From Hoplostethus atlanticus (taxonomy: Eukaryota > Chordata > Actinopteri > Trachichthyiformes > Trachichthyidae): 64,000 nt of DNA. The position numbers and the translations under genes are program-made. The notes under the pieces were generated by a model. The model made no database searches. It was not told the DNA's origin and was given only the letters and a program-made list of their open reading frames with translations. Of this stretch, positions 1 through 13,021 are shown one piece after another. The stretch covers positions 7,753,501 to 7,817,500 of the forward strand of contig JAXDDX010000010.1 of assembly GCA_034670405.1 (NCBI GenBank), read 5' to 3'. Numbering within the stretch: position 1 is the stretch's first letter; each line of letters begins with the position of its first letter.

Positions 1-908
1 ATGGATTTTTGTTTTTGTAACGTTCAGGGGACACCTTGTTCTCCTTCTAAGCATCAGAACATTGGAAAAACGTACTGATAAAAAACAACAGATATCTTTA
101 TTGAGTAAATGTGCTATGTTTCAGCATGAATGATGGAGGATGGAGGGAGGTGTTAGGATCTCATGGCTGATAAACAGTATTTTATCTTTTAGTTTGGGAT
201 GTCTAACAAGATTATTCTGTAACTTTATGATTCTGTTACTGCATGTAAAGACCGGGCCAGGACCCAAAGCTGGATGAAGAAAGAATCCATATTTCCATTT
301 GCTATATACCCCAAGTCCTTGCAATGTAAGGTAGATTGAATAAAACAATGTGAGCTCATAGTTTATCAGGATAAAACTCATTTTTGTCAGATTAGCAAAG
401 GAAAGGTATTCTGAAAATGATGGTAGCAGGAAAAACAATTATTAAACAGGTAAACATGTCGTCCAACGAATGATGGAGGCACCCCTGGGGCCAATCAGTA
501 ACAACGGGCATCATCCCTCCACCACGTTTCATCAAAATTGCCCCACTGGTGTCTGAGATATCACATTTTGACTTTTAATTTTAGCATTTTGTTAAAATGA
601 GACCCGTGATGTCTCCCCTGAGATCACATCTGACGGATGGACAGACACAGCATTCCCCCCCGCCCAACAGCCGATGTGGAGGACGTGCAGCAGGAGGCTC
701 AAGAAAGACAAAGAACCAGGAGGGAACCACGAAAAGGAAGGACTAGAGGAAAGGAACAAAGAGAGCAGGTTAAATAACTAGACGGATGGCACATCAAAGT
801 GCAGATTAACCATTAACTAATCACGCAAGTTTAACCGGTGAGGTAAGGGGTGATGTCACCACCCATAACCACTTTAATCTCTGTCTGTTCCCGAAACTAT
901 GTGCCTGA

Positions 909-941
<33 letters not shown>

Positions 942-946
942 TGTGT
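909..946 (+). repeat. (GT)n microsatellite
   Basis: Dinucleotide run with one TATG interruption. Confidence 0.95.
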
Positions 947-1398
947 ACATGTGTAGGTCACATGCCTGCAACTAGAAAAATAAGTGACCATTTACCATAA
1001 ATCTAAAAATTCCTCAGTATAATACGTAACTAAAGGATGAAAATTACACCAGTAAACATTTTAACGCATCAGGTCAAATATGTCATTACCCAAACTTCTT
1101 GACTCTGATGTTCGCAGCGCTCAGCAGCACTCAGCAGTATAGTGAAACCCTATCGAGGAAGAAGTGCATTATAAGGGATGTCTGCACATAGAGATGGCGT
1201 GTCACTTTGGACAATTTAAGAGGTATGTGTCCTTACTCAGCCATAGACACCACACACACACACACACACACACCCAACAGGACATATAGTAGACGCCACC
1301 AGTACATTAGTTTGTCTGTGACCAAGGAGGTCATTATTAGAGTAGTTGCTGTTGATGCAGACCCTCATTTAAACCTGGCTAATGGCTCACTGTCGCCC

Positions 1399-1400
<2 letters not shown>

Positions 1401-1429
<29 letters not shown>
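1401..1429 (+). repeat. (CA)n microsatellite
   Basis: Uninterrupted AC run; a shorter one is at 1251-1273 and another at 1609-1627. Confidence 0.95.
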
Positions 1430-1432
<3 letters not shown>

Positions 1433-1723
1433 TCATAATTATACATTCCAGGGTCACATAGTCTCAGCATGGCAGGTCTCTGTCTCCATGCGTCCATCTC
1501 TCTTCTCTCTTCTCTGGTCTCATTACATCCCTTGTTTAGTTTCCACGTAGTCGTTACTTCCATTATCCTAGCCCGGATCACAGGCTGCTGTAAGTGAACT
1601 GGCTGTGAACACACACACACACACACCCCTTAACCCTCAACTAGCCCCTTGTAGATACGAGAACCAGCAAAATAAGAACCAGCACTTTGGAGGATTTTAT
1701 TGATATGTGGTACAAAGATAGAA

Positions 1724-1726
1724 ACA

Positions 1727-1794
<68 letters not shown>

Positions 1795-1795
1795 A
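1724..1795 (+). repeat. (CA)n microsatellite, about 72 bp
   Basis: One ACC interruption near the start; otherwise pure. Confidence 0.95.
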
Positions 1796-1919
1796 TCAGC
1801 TTCTCCTCTCTATTTACGAGGCCTTGTCCTTTTTCCTGCCCGCTTCAAGATCATAACTCCACCCCTCCACTGCCTGCAGACCCTCTGCAAATGAGATAAG
1901 AGCACTAATGTGATTGGGA

Positions 1920-1941
1920 GGGAGAGAGAGAGAGAGAGAGG

Positions 1942-1998
<57 letters not shown>
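1920..1998 (+). repeat. (GA)n microsatellite, about 79 bp
   Basis: Interrupted once by GGGG; a (CA)n follows at 2060-2082. Confidence 0.95.
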
Positions 1999-2001
<3 letters not shown>

Positions 2002-3922
2002 AATTTAATAGAAACTCCATCAGGCTAATGGAGCTGTAGACTGACCGCCCAGCCTCCTACACACACACACACACACACACACCGCGCACGCAGTCATTTA
2101 CTCTTTACTATATTGTACCTTGTGAGCATGGGAACCTCTTAGCATTCACCACGATGCGTTGCGCCGCCGACTTAAATGAATGCCCAGAAAGAGGTTGGAA
2201 GAGGAGGACAAACCAATGAGTGTGATGGACGGACAGAACGAGAAGACAAATGAAAACCACACTTTGAGACGGATGCTCAGAGCGCGAGGAGAAGGAGGAG
2301 GAACAAAGCGCGGAGGCTGACGTACGATGGATGTGGCGGTCCGGCGGCGCAGACAGTCCACCGATTACGGCTCTGTAGGTTTCTGATACTTGTTGACGAT
2401 TGGACAGGGTGTTGGGTGTGTGTGTGTGTGTGTGTATGGGAGGAGGAGGGGGGGGTGACGGATGGCTACTCACTCACAACCTGTCAGACACAACGGTAAT
2501 AAATGACTGTGTACTCTTTCTAACTATCTCACACACACACAAGCTGTTCTGCTTCTCCTTCACATGCGCGCTCCCGTCAGCTGATTTATTTCCACTTCCA
2601 CTCTCAAGTGCGGAAATTTGGACGGCTGACAAAAAGTACAAATAGGACGTGTCCTTGGGCGGTGCGGTTCTTCCTCCTCTCTTCCTCTGCTTCTCTCTCT
2701 CTCCCTCTCTTCCTCTTCTTCTTGCTCTCGGTGCGTCCCCCCCCCCCCGGTCGGTCAGTCGGTGTGTCATCCCTCATTTCTCGTACTTCCTCATACTGCT
2801 TTATCTTTGTGTCGCACATCCTTTCCAGCCTCTGCTGACGAATGCCACCCTGTCACACCTTGCATTTACCTGTCTCCTCTGGTTTCGGTGGACCCGATGA
2901 TCCATCTTGATTTTCGGATGATTCCATTCTCAAAGTTAGCGCTAATTTGAAATGGAGCGGAGTAAAAAACATCCCACATCTTCAACAGATGACCAGAACA
3001 CAATACAAAAAAATAAAAGTTCCCAAGCTCCCTAAGTGTACAAGGCCTAGATAGTAAATTGCAGGTTAAAACAAGGTGACATATGTGTTTCTTGCTGGCC
3101 CAGAGGGGGTCTGCATCATTTGTGGGGGATGACATGTTTACTGCTGCCTTGTTCAATTGCAAGCAAGGCTGTGAGAACGTATTAATGTTCCCTCTAGTTT
3201 CACTCAGTGGTGCTGGAGAAACCATAACATTGGCACCGCTGCCAGAGAATGTGTGAAATGTAAAGAAACACACACATGAACCTTAATATTTATCTACTTT
3301 GTAACGCTCTAACCAAACCTGGGAAGAGGACTCAGACTCGAGGAAGCGACACAAACACAGACTTGACTGCACCTCTCTCTCCTCTGTGGGTTGCTGGAGG
3401 AAGCGAGGGAGGAAAGAGGTCAGTGTCCATTCACAACTCCTTGGATATCTTTCCTTTCCAACCTGTCGCTGTTGATTTTGGCCTGCAGGTTCAATGGCAG
3501 ATAAGAAAGAGGATGGGGAAGCGGTTTGACCTGTGAGGAGGGAGAGGCAATCGGGTTCGCAGAGCCGATCATCTCCGGTTTGATAGGGCCAGTTTTGTCC
3601 GGAGAGACGTGGTTGCTGACCAATGGATTGATCAAACTCAGCAACCACAGTGGTTTCAGCCATCGAGTATGTTTATTTTAATGAACAAGTTTAAGTTTGA
3701 TTTATTATTTACAATCATTATCAACTATTATTTAAGGATGTGGAAAATTGTGTTTGTGTAATAATAGATAAATATCCACCTACTTTTATTTTGAAAGTAT
3801 CTGTAACCTGTTGTTTAGTGTGTTTTTTCTGTTATCTCTTTATTACATGAAACACAGTGGGATTTAATGGGCCCACGTGTGTTATGTGTGTGTGCATGTG
3901 TGTGTGACATTGTGTTGGTACG

Positions 3923-4052
3923 AGTGTGTGTGTGTGTGTGTGTGTGGAGGGTAGGGTGGGGGTGTCTTGGGTTAGAGAAGGTAATGCTGGTAACAAGATC
4001 CATAACTAATGCATCATATATTCCAACTCCTCCTAACAGCCAAGATTTATTA

Positions 4053-4095
<43 letters not shown>
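3923..4095 (+). repeat. (GT)n and (CA)n pair
   Basis: (GT)n at 3923-3946 and (CA)n at 4057-4095 are potentially self-pairing across 110 bp; (TC)n follows at 4208-4252. Confidence 0.9.
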
Positions 4096-4097
<2 letters not shown>

Positions 4098-4205
4098 CAG
4101 ACAGGCACAGGCATACACACACATAGTAACAAACTAATATGTTGCTGTCACTCTGGGATCAAATTGTATTGCTCTTAATCCAAACAGATTCTCCTCTCTC
4201 TTTCT

Positions 4206-4207
<2 letters not shown>

Positions 4208-4252
<45 letters not shown>
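4208..4252 (+). repeat. (TC)n microsatellite
   Basis: Pure TC run of about 45 bp. Confidence 0.95.
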
Positions 4253-4255
<3 letters not shown>

Positions 4256-5790
4256 CTGTCTCTGAACCTATTTTCCTGCAGATTCGACAACGCAGGCCAC
4301 AGTTCATTCGTTTCCAGATTAGTATATCCGGGGGAACATGAACAGCTTAAACTGAAAACATCCTCTGATGATTCCTCTGTCGTGGGCTGTATCAGTAGCT
4401 GGGTTTACATCCAAGTCAAAATGTGACATATTGAAGTAAAAAAGCTGAACAGAAACAGCAAATTTTGATACATTTTGTCAGTTTCACACAAAAACTGTTC
4501 ACGCTTGATCGAGGTGTGTTGGTGGCGGTTCAGTTACATTGCACATTAGTTTTATGACCATTAGTTGGTGTGCGAGAATATTACCAAGTGCATTTCTTTG
4601 TTTTCATTTTGGAAGACATGAAATATTGACAACATTAGATGACCACAAAGAACAATAACGAATTGCCCAATACTAATCAATACTAATCAATTCTTTCTGT
4701 CCTTCCATTTTTCTCCTGGACATTCAAGAAGCCTATGTGTGAGAGCCAAGCATGGGACTGATCAAGCGTTAGACTCATAGTTTTAATATAGTAACACGGT
4801 TCAAGTAGATGCTAGATTTAGCGGTGGAGGCCCACAGTATTATTAACGCGTCTTGTGATGTTTTGTTTTCCTCTCTATCCCATAACGTGAAGTGGATCTG
4901 CCCTGTGGAACGAGCTAAACAAACAAGAAACCGACTTCTGAGTGAATATTGTGAAAACTTTATCAGTTAGACAGGATGAGAACCAGCTGAGTCTTGCTTT
5001 CTGACGACTATTTCTTCGCTTCAACCTAGCTGTTGGAAACGCACCTGACTTGTATGTCTTTGCGACATTGCAAAAGTTTGCACAAAACTACTGAGGGTTC
5101 ACATCTACTACAAACTGGGCTGGACTGATAGAGAGAGACAAGTAGACTAAAGCCTAAAGAGCCTAAAGTCATTCAATACAGGCAACAGACTGCTCCGCTC
5201 TACTGCCGACCCAGTGCGGCCAGTGGCTCAACAAACTGGTTGGATAAAGGTTTCTGGAATGGAAATGGAAAGAAATTCAAAATTCAAAATAAATTCAAAT
5301 CAAAAAGTCGTTTGAATTGTCAAATCTGCGTTTGCACATCACATTTGGTCGTATTTGGTTGCATTTTTGAGACTTTGATACTTTTTGAGATTTTGCAGCG
5401 AATGCACATTCACTGATCTACGAATGTGTGTGTTTTTTGTAGCTGCATTCACATGAGCCAATCATACCATGTCAGACAACACCTCCACATCCCTGACTCA
5501 GCTACAGATAACCTTCAGCCTCCGAGGTGAACCAAGGAGCATCTCAGGCGTTTCTTCATATCAGCAGCCACCCAAATAGACAATGCTGCCTGCCACGATG
5601 GCCCCAGCCTCTCAAACATCTGGTGGCACTGCACTACACGTGACCTGTACACACAGTATTTCTATTTCTATATATATATGAGTCTGTTCACATTTGTAAA
5701 TCTGTAAATATGAACTCAGCATGATGAATATACTATTTCTTACTGCTGCAATGACCCCAGTTTACCAAGTTCATTTATTTATCTTTCTTT

Positions 5791-5792
<2 letters not shown>

Positions 5793-5843
<51 letters not shown>

Positions 5844-5869
5844 ACACCCACACCCACACACACACACAT
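5793..5869 (+). repeat. (CA)n microsatellite with CCCACA variants
   Basis: Pure CA, then three CACCCA-type units, then CA again. Confidence 0.95.
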
Positions 5870-6023
5870 ACTCCACCCACAGCTGAGGTCTAGCGACACC
5901 AGTTTCAGCTGACTGACCAATACATGTGTGTGATGGTTTGGGACAGTGTGAGTGGAGAGTTGTATCGGGACTGGATGTGGATCTGTGCCTATGTATACCA
6001 CGGGACTGGTCACAGGAAGGCCT

Positions 6024-6025
<2 letters not shown>

Positions 6026-6061
<36 letters not shown>
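6026..6061 (+). repeat. (CA)n microsatellite
   Basis: Pure CA run. Confidence 0.95.
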
Positions 6062-6063
<2 letters not shown>

Positions 6064-6161
6064 AGTGAGAGAGCTGTGTAAGTCTGTCTGGGAACGTAGA
6101 TGGCAGACAGGCTGAGGCCTCAGAATGGATTCGGGCATTGTGCCAACTGGGAGAGGAAACT

Positions 6162-6162
<1 letters not shown>

Positions 6163-6223
<61 letters not shown>

Positions 6224-6240
6224 CGAGAAAGAGAGAGAGA
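6163..6240 (+). repeat. compound (GT)n(GA)n microsatellite
   Basis: GT run to 6203, passing directly into GA. Confidence 0.95.
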
Positions 6241-6564
6241 AATATAGAATAGAGAGCGAGCCTAACACAATCCCAACATACTTCATATACTGCAATACGC
6301 TGGGTATCTATTGTCTTAACTTTCGCCCGGTGTCTGACGGAACGGCAGCGCTTCCTGAATGAGATTGTCTGAATGTGGATATTAACTTTGAGGCCTCATT
6401 CAACTATTCATGGCAGCAGCTGCGTTGGCATTAGTCACATAAATCCAGTGACATTCCCTCCTTCTAAAAACAGCTCGCGTACAAAGCCCAGCCAGTATAT
6501 CACTGTGGCAGCCACTGATGGGATTCGGCAGCCAGGCCCGTCTAGCCTGGCATGGGGACAGAAG

Positions 6565-6567
<3 letters not shown>

Positions 6568-6604
<37 letters not shown>
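6568..6604 (+). repeat. (CA)n microsatellite
   Basis: Pure CA run; another at 6950-6983. Confidence 0.95.
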
Positions 6605-6607
<3 letters not shown>

Positions 6608-6946
6608 GCATACATGCACGAATGTATCTCTGCATATACACACAGGTGGTTGAGCCCAGTGTGTGCACAGGAAAACACACACAGGTTGATGGCTGCACAC
6701 ACCTTTGAATGATAAGCACCAATGCATAAAATAAATTGGATCGGTTCCCTGCTGCCCGTGTTCTTCAAATGATCCTCTGGTCATGCAAACATACAGAAGA
6801 AATGTGCAGACACACACACATTCACTCACATGAAACGAGTTTTTCTTTTGCTAGTATAATATTACCTGACAATAAAACACCTACAAGCCTCACCTTTTAT
6901 TGCAGACACAGCAAAAACCTGGCTCCCTGTACTCACCCCCCATCCC

Positions 6947-6986
<40 letters not shown>

Positions 6987-8037
6987 TGTACATATACATA
7001 GGAATGCGCACATGCTGCCTCTGCACAAAACGGGGTCAAATAAATGCTTTGTGAACCACAAGTGGCGAGGGAACAGAATCAACGGCTTTTCCTGGAGATC
7101 AAACCTACACAAACACAAACAGAAACACACACACGCACAAAAAGCCTTTCTCAGCATCTGCCAGGGGAGTACTCTTGACAGGAAGTAGGAAGTGGAGTGA
7201 GGAAGTGCAGAGTGGCTGACAATGGCTCCCACATCCTAGTGCTCTGCACACTGCAGCTGGGTCAGACACTGGTGGAAATCAGTTCATCCACTAACCACTG
7301 TTGGGTTGAAGGATTTACACACTACTATAATAATAAGTAATGACCCACGGTAAAATAATGTTGAGTGGAGCAGCAGCAGCAGCATGATGTTTAACAGTCT
7401 AAATCCCGTCCATCCGGCCCGTTCCAACCAAGACATAAAATCCAGGTGTAAATGCACCCAAGACGGCCTGGAGATACGATCACCCAAAAACCATCTCCGG
7501 ACGTGGTCAGAGGTGAGTACAGTGCTTCATACCAAACGATACCAAAGGGACGAGAGAGGAAAAATGTCTACAGTTGGTGAGTCCAGCTTTTTGTTTTGGT
7601 TTGTCACTTCCTGTGGGTGGAGAGGTTTTCCCACCAGACAGCCCCACGTTGCATTTAAGGCAGATAACACAGCTGTATCCCTGCATAAAGAAATGTGCCT
7701 AGTGCAGCTTTAATGTCAGGTGTAAATGTAATCCAGCTAATCCAGCTAATCTCCACACAATCTTGACGTATTTTGTAAAGGGAGCCACTGTGATCCAATA
7801 CAAGACAGCACAGCGTGGTATTCTTTAGTGCAGTAATTTATGGTACTGACGTAGTGGGGGAGTGCAATGTCTGTGTGCAGGTCAGTACAGCATCCAATAA
7901 ACCCATCCCGTCCGCAGACATAACTTGTTAATGACCATCAGTGACTGATTAGTCACAAGCTGCTGAGGAGGCAGGAACAAGCTGACCGGCTGAAAAGGAC
8001 ACCGCTCACTAGACCACAAGTTATTATGGTTAGATGG

Positions 8038-8275
8038 AGGAGGGGGAGGAGGAGGAGGAGGGAGGGGAGCAGTAGTGTTCAGGCCCGGGACGAGGGTGGG
8101 TTTGGTGAGGGAATCAGATGAGGAATGATACTGAGTGACGCTGGGGGTGAGTTTATAGCTGGGGGGGATAGGGCGTGGGATCGCAGCCTGGTGTAGGAGG
8201 GCCTAGTATGGTGAAGGCATCGTGGTGAGATCGAGGGGCGGAGGTGAATGGGTGGAGGGGGGGGGGTCAAGGTCA
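8038..8275 (+). repeat. G-rich strand-asymmetric tract
   Basis: Starts with (GGA)n and continues as many GGG-GGGGG runs with few C on the plus strand. No coding potential is convincing; the frames here are Pro/Ser-rich shadows. Confidence 0.6.
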
Positions 8276-8419
8276 AGTTAAGGGTGTGTCTGGAGCTGTC
8301 CTGCTGGTTATGAGCGAAGGTGAGGATGGGGTGAGACTAAATGACGGAGGATGGGGGGAATAGATAGGGAAGGTTGGGGATCAGGCCAGGGGAAAGCTGC
8401 AGGGTGTGGTGGGAGTGTA

Positions 8420-8421
<2 letters not shown>

Positions 8422-8460
<39 letters not shown>
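8422..8460 (+). repeat. (GT)n microsatellite
   Basis: Pure GT run adjoining dispersed repeat R3. Confidence 0.95.
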
Positions 8461-8461
<1 letters not shown>

Positions 8462-8466
8462 ACGTT

Positions 8467-8523
8467 GAGAGCCTAGCGTGGTTTTGAATTCTCCACGGCC
8501 CCTGTATCCATCTCTGTATAAGG
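8467..8523 (+). repeat. dispersed repeat R3, copy 1
   Basis: GAGAGCCTAGCGTGGTTTTG, AATTCTCCACGG and TATCCATCTCTGTATAAG directly follow a (GT)n tract. Aligns with 12,514-12,568. Confidence 0.65.
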
Positions 8524-9254
8524 GGATTCCGCCGTCGGGCCTGTTCATAAAATGCAACATGTGTTTGCTCTTTATTCCTGGCTCGGGGTCTGGCAGGGCT
8601 CCTCTGGCTCGCCATCAGGCCCCTGGAACCGACACGCAAAGGTCAACACTAATAATGTGGCGAGGTAAAGCTGGGCTCAGCAGCACGGCGATGAGTAGAA
8701 TAGGGTTAGCTTGGGGAGAGGTGTGGCTGCGGTGTGAAACAAATGCAAGAAAACCGTGTGCGGCTGCCAACAAAAGGCAAGATTTAACCATTACGAGAGG
8801 CGCGGTGCAACAACCAACCCCTCATTCTACTTTTAAGACTCCTCCACTTTTGTTACTAGTGTACACATCAGCAAACAGAACAAGGCAAAAAGGACGGGCT
8901 TGCCAGAGACATTAGTCATCATGCATCATTTGTGGTGCGCAGCATTACAGCGGTGTCCGATTGTGGCGAGTGTGATTGAAGGTAAAGGAAGAGCGATCGC
9001 CCCTTGTGATTTATTGAAGAGATGGCCATTAGGGGCTGCGTGAACGGCTGAGAGAAGCACTGCTGCCGCTTCGATTATCATCCGGTCGGCTAATGTGTGA
9101 GGGGAAAAAAGTGCAAGGCGCATGCAGCATCTCACAGACCGACACAGGGATACTCTGCTGAGAGAAGTTGGGCGCCACAAGGGACACCGTGACATTTTGG
9201 ATTTTACGTTATTTATCTTCACTAATCGCAAAGTGGGGGGGCGAAATGTAATAA

Positions 9255-9410
9255 TAATGTAACACTTTATTGATCCCCAAAGGGAAATCCTCTTTTCTCT
9301 TTACACCCGCTCCACAGGTCAGTCAGGGTCTTGCGCAAGGACACTTCAGCAGGGTGGATGCTTGCTGACACCAAGGCTTGAACCCGGTTTCTCCGGTTTT
9401 ATCCTTCAGC
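9255..9410. repeat. dispersed fish repeat (LINE/SINE tail type)
   Basis: Contains ACTTTATTGATCCCCAAAGG and CTTGCGCAAGGACACTTCAG, then a GGCTTGAACCC B-box-like stretch. Such sequences recur across teleost genomes as retroelement 3' parts. A partial relative (TTTATTGATCCCCAG) is at 60288-60302. Confidence 0.5.
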
Positions 9411-9873
9411 TCCCCTAAAAAAATGTTGTCGGCATATTGAATTGAGGTCAGCGGCTACTGCTAGCTGTCAGCTAATAAACCGTCCCCAGGGCTCAGAAAT
9501 AACATATCATGTAACAGAGTGTGGTGGTATGTTGTATCCATCACAAAAGCACTTTTTTAATGGACTCCACCTATAACCGGTTTCTCAGTATTTCAAAGAG
9601 AGAAAAAATCCAATACATCTTTCCATTCCGGCTTATATTGATGAGCAGACGTGGTGAATCTAGAGCAGGCTGCTCTGTCCCAGGACGCCGGTGCCAGCTG
9701 ATATCCCAAATACTGGTGCGGGGTGAGGCCCGGGGAGAAGCTGGACCGAGGGGCGTCCTTGGTGTCGGAGCTCTGCCCAGTTTGGCAGCTTCGTCCCTGG
9801 ACTCTGGTGCCAGCTAATATCCCTTACCCTCCTCCCTACCCTCTGGACAACTGGCTGTCACCCCGCAACTCTA

Positions 9874-9874
<1 letters not shown>

Positions 9875-9935
<61 letters not shown>
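9875..9935 (+). repeat. (CA)n microsatellite, about 60 bp
   Basis: Pure CA run. Confidence 0.95.
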
Positions 9936-9938
<3 letters not shown>

Positions 9939-12513
9939 GGTGTCCAGCCGTCTCCAAAGCAACCAAACATGTCAAACAAATCCCCTCCCTCTGGAAACTA
10001 CCCACCTGTTCCTTGTGTATGCTTGTATGTGTGCACGCTTGTGTACAAGTGTGTGTGTGTGTGCATGAGTGTCTTTTTCGTTTTAGTGGAAGTAAAATCA
10101 CTCAGCCGCTCCTCTGCGACTCCCCTAGTTGTGTGTGTGGGAGTGAACCTCAATGTCACCGATGGCTCACCATAATTTACGATCCAGTAAACAGTGGATG
10201 TGGAGCCACGGCCACACCGGCTCTGCAGCAGCTCTGTCCAGCTCCCTTTGGCTGTGGTGCAGAATTCAGTGGTCTGGCTATCGAACGCTAGCAGGGGAGT
10301 GGAGGGAGAGAGTCAGGTCCTCAAAGCAGATGTCAATTAGCCCGTTTGGTGACCGAGCCGCTACTGACTTGGCCGTTGATGCGTGAACAGAGCGCCTCCC
10401 CCCGCCCCCGGCAGGCCTTGTTAAGGAGGCCTCTCGGACTGCACGACTCCTAGACGCATGCACATCCACGGCCGGCGCGGTAAAAAAAAAAAAATGATGG
10501 GTTCTTGATGCTACATCTCACATTAATCCTTTCAGTTCTTTCTCTACTCTTAATCACTTTTGACTTCAACTCCCCGACGACCTTGTTAGGAGTCGACCCT
10601 AAAATGCGATGAGTCGACTTGTTGCGATGAGCTCTTTTTACTGCCGTCCGACCTGCTCCGGTACGTCTGTAAGAACACAATACAGAGTTTAGGTGTGTTA
10701 GACGGAAGCTTGCTTTTGTGTCTGGACCCGTAAAGTTCAAGTTGCTGCGTTGGTTGAATTGAGGAGAACCAGACGATGCGACCGAGGCTCGGTCTTCCTT
10801 CTGTCACGTTGTCTTTGTCTGACAGCTTTTCAACGCTAACCGCACGCCCCTGACCTTTGGCATCCGTCTAGTGGGTCTAGTTGTTTAGTCTGCTGGTCAA
10901 GTCTGGCTGGCTCATCAGTCCACCAGCTGACAGGACAGGCCAGGGTAGAGGTCAGAGGTCAGCGGGGAGAGAAGGAAGGATGGATGGAAGGAAGGAAGGG
11001 AGGGAGGAAAAACAAAAGAGGGACTTCATTTTCGTCAGATGTTCAATGAGAGAAACAGAGAGGGAGGAGACGGGGGAGACGACGGGCTGGTAAAAAAAAA
11101 AAGAGACTTTGAACAGATTTGACCATCAAAATCAAAGCACAGGAAATAAACATCAGCGCATATTATGAGGGCTTCATCTGCTCCGTTTTACCGCCAGCCA
11201 CAATCCATCGCTCCATGTAACCTCAGCCGCCGCAACGTGATTATTAGGTCCACCTCGGCTAGGAATGCTCTTTACAACCCGGTGTACTTTATGGCACACG
11301 GGAACAGTCGGTGCCCGCGGTTTGCTGACAAATCATGTACTTTCCTCCCTCTCCGGTGCCCCTTTCCTCCTGGCTAACAACACTAACCCCATGTTTCTGA
11401 AACCCCCAAACTCCCCCGTCTCCCCCCAAACTCCCAATAAAAATTAATTTAGCCTCTTGGGAAATCAAGCGTTTTTTTTTTTGCTGAGGACTGGCACCAA
11501 CTCCAAGTATCCCATTGTGCTTTCTGTATATCTCATTTCAACTCGCCCCCCCGCCTGTCTTTGTCTCCACGCCTTTCACGCAAACTCCCTCACTTTGCTA
11601 TCATTATTTCTCTCCCTATGACCCCCGTCTGCCCCTCATTGCAGATGAATGTGCGGCTGTAAAGAGCAGCTTTCACAATATGGTCATTGTGCACGCCAGC
11701 CATTTATATGGATGAGTGCTCCATCCCGACTTGCAAATCCAATACTGCAGCTTTTAGCATCTTTGCGCAAAGATCATCGCTTTCTTCTAATGTCCTCCTC
11801 CTTCACCGAGAGCCATTTGTCAGCTCTGTTATGAGCGATCTCGACCATCACGACGCCCTCGCAATCTCATCCCACACTTGTTTGCTTTCAAGGGAATTAT
11901 TAACCTGAAAGAAGAACAAAGAGTAATTTGGTTCTGTGTAATGCAACAAAATGAATTTACTGTACGTTGGATTAGCTTTGAATAAAGGCAAGGGGGGAAA
12001 TCGATGAGTCTACCATTATCATAACTGATGTACATCCATTACTGCTATCATTACAGTGATAGGAGTCCTGTTGCTGATGAGGTTCAGGGTATGGGCCAGT
12101 GCTTACATGGCATAATTGGCTGCTTGGTACAATTGACCGCTAACACGCTTGAGAACACAAACGTCAAACCATAAGCGTTTAGCACAGCAACACCTATCTC
12201 TGCTAGATATCATCCATCTGTGGTGTTCAGGACATTCAAAGTGTTTTAGGGTGGATTTTTCCTTTAATAAGACAATAGTACAAAGATGTATAACTGGGAG
12301 CTTTGGCCAGTGCAGCTTGGATTGTTCCAAACTGGTAACTGAGGATACCTGAGCCAAGCTCGAGGAGCAAATGCAATAGGTAAGCAGTGGGAAGCGCTAA
12401 AAGGTTGTGTGGTCGTATTTATCCTTAAAGGAAAGAAGATTTTGAGCTGTTTGTTTACTCAGTTCTGTCTCAAGAGGGCTAGGAATACATGACTGTGTGT
12501 ACATGTGTGTGTG

Positions 12514-12568
12514 GAGAGCCTAGCATGGTTTTGAACTCTCTACGTTCTGCATCCACCTCTTTGTAAGT
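12514..12568 (+). repeat. dispersed repeat R3, copy 2
   Basis: GAGAGCCTAGCATGGTTTTG, AACTCTCTACG and CATCCACCTCTTTGTAAG, again directly after a GT-rich stretch. Confidence 0.65.
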
Positions 12569-13021
12569 GTGTGTCGTGTGATCTCACTTGTGAGATTGTG
12601 TGCCATTTAAGCCTTTTGGTCCTTCCATTCAAAATAGGGAACTTAACTTCTTTCTTACCATGTCATGTTTTACCCTTATTTATCCTTAACCTGCAAGAGA
12701 GACTAGTCACAGTTCAGCTGAGGGGAGAGCAATGGTCATGCTCTCTAACTTTACCTGACTGACCACTGGCATTTACTGTCCTCTGCTGCCCCCCAGTGGT
12801 AAGACATTGCTATTGACATTAAGATCTGATGTAGGCAGGTAGTTGTGTTGGCTCTCACAATAAATACAATTCCTTTAGCTAATTTGGGCATTGAATTTAC
12901 AACTATATTGGTCATTTCTCTTATCGGTATGATAATGGAGAGATGACATGCAACACTGGTCACAAGCAGGACTCAAAATAAGTCCAAAGTCCAAAGTCCA
13001 TGGTATGTGCCTTAGTCTATT

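Larger units (their letters stand above)
1..13021. other. no gene recognised; microsatellite-rich DNA
   Basis: Read on both strands, no exon with a recognisable protein and splice sites was found. Long frames come from (CA)n/(GT)n/(GA)n tracts. The stretches 8,900-9,240 and 11,150-11,990 are free of simple repeats and compositionally complex, and could be conserved regulatory DNA. It lies downstream of dhcr7. Confidence 0.6.

Noticed and set aside
1687..1899. Open frames with His-Thr or Cys-Val repeats, here and at dozens of other sites
   Set aside because: They are read-through of (CA)n/(GT)n microsatellites; no splice sites, homology or codon bias.
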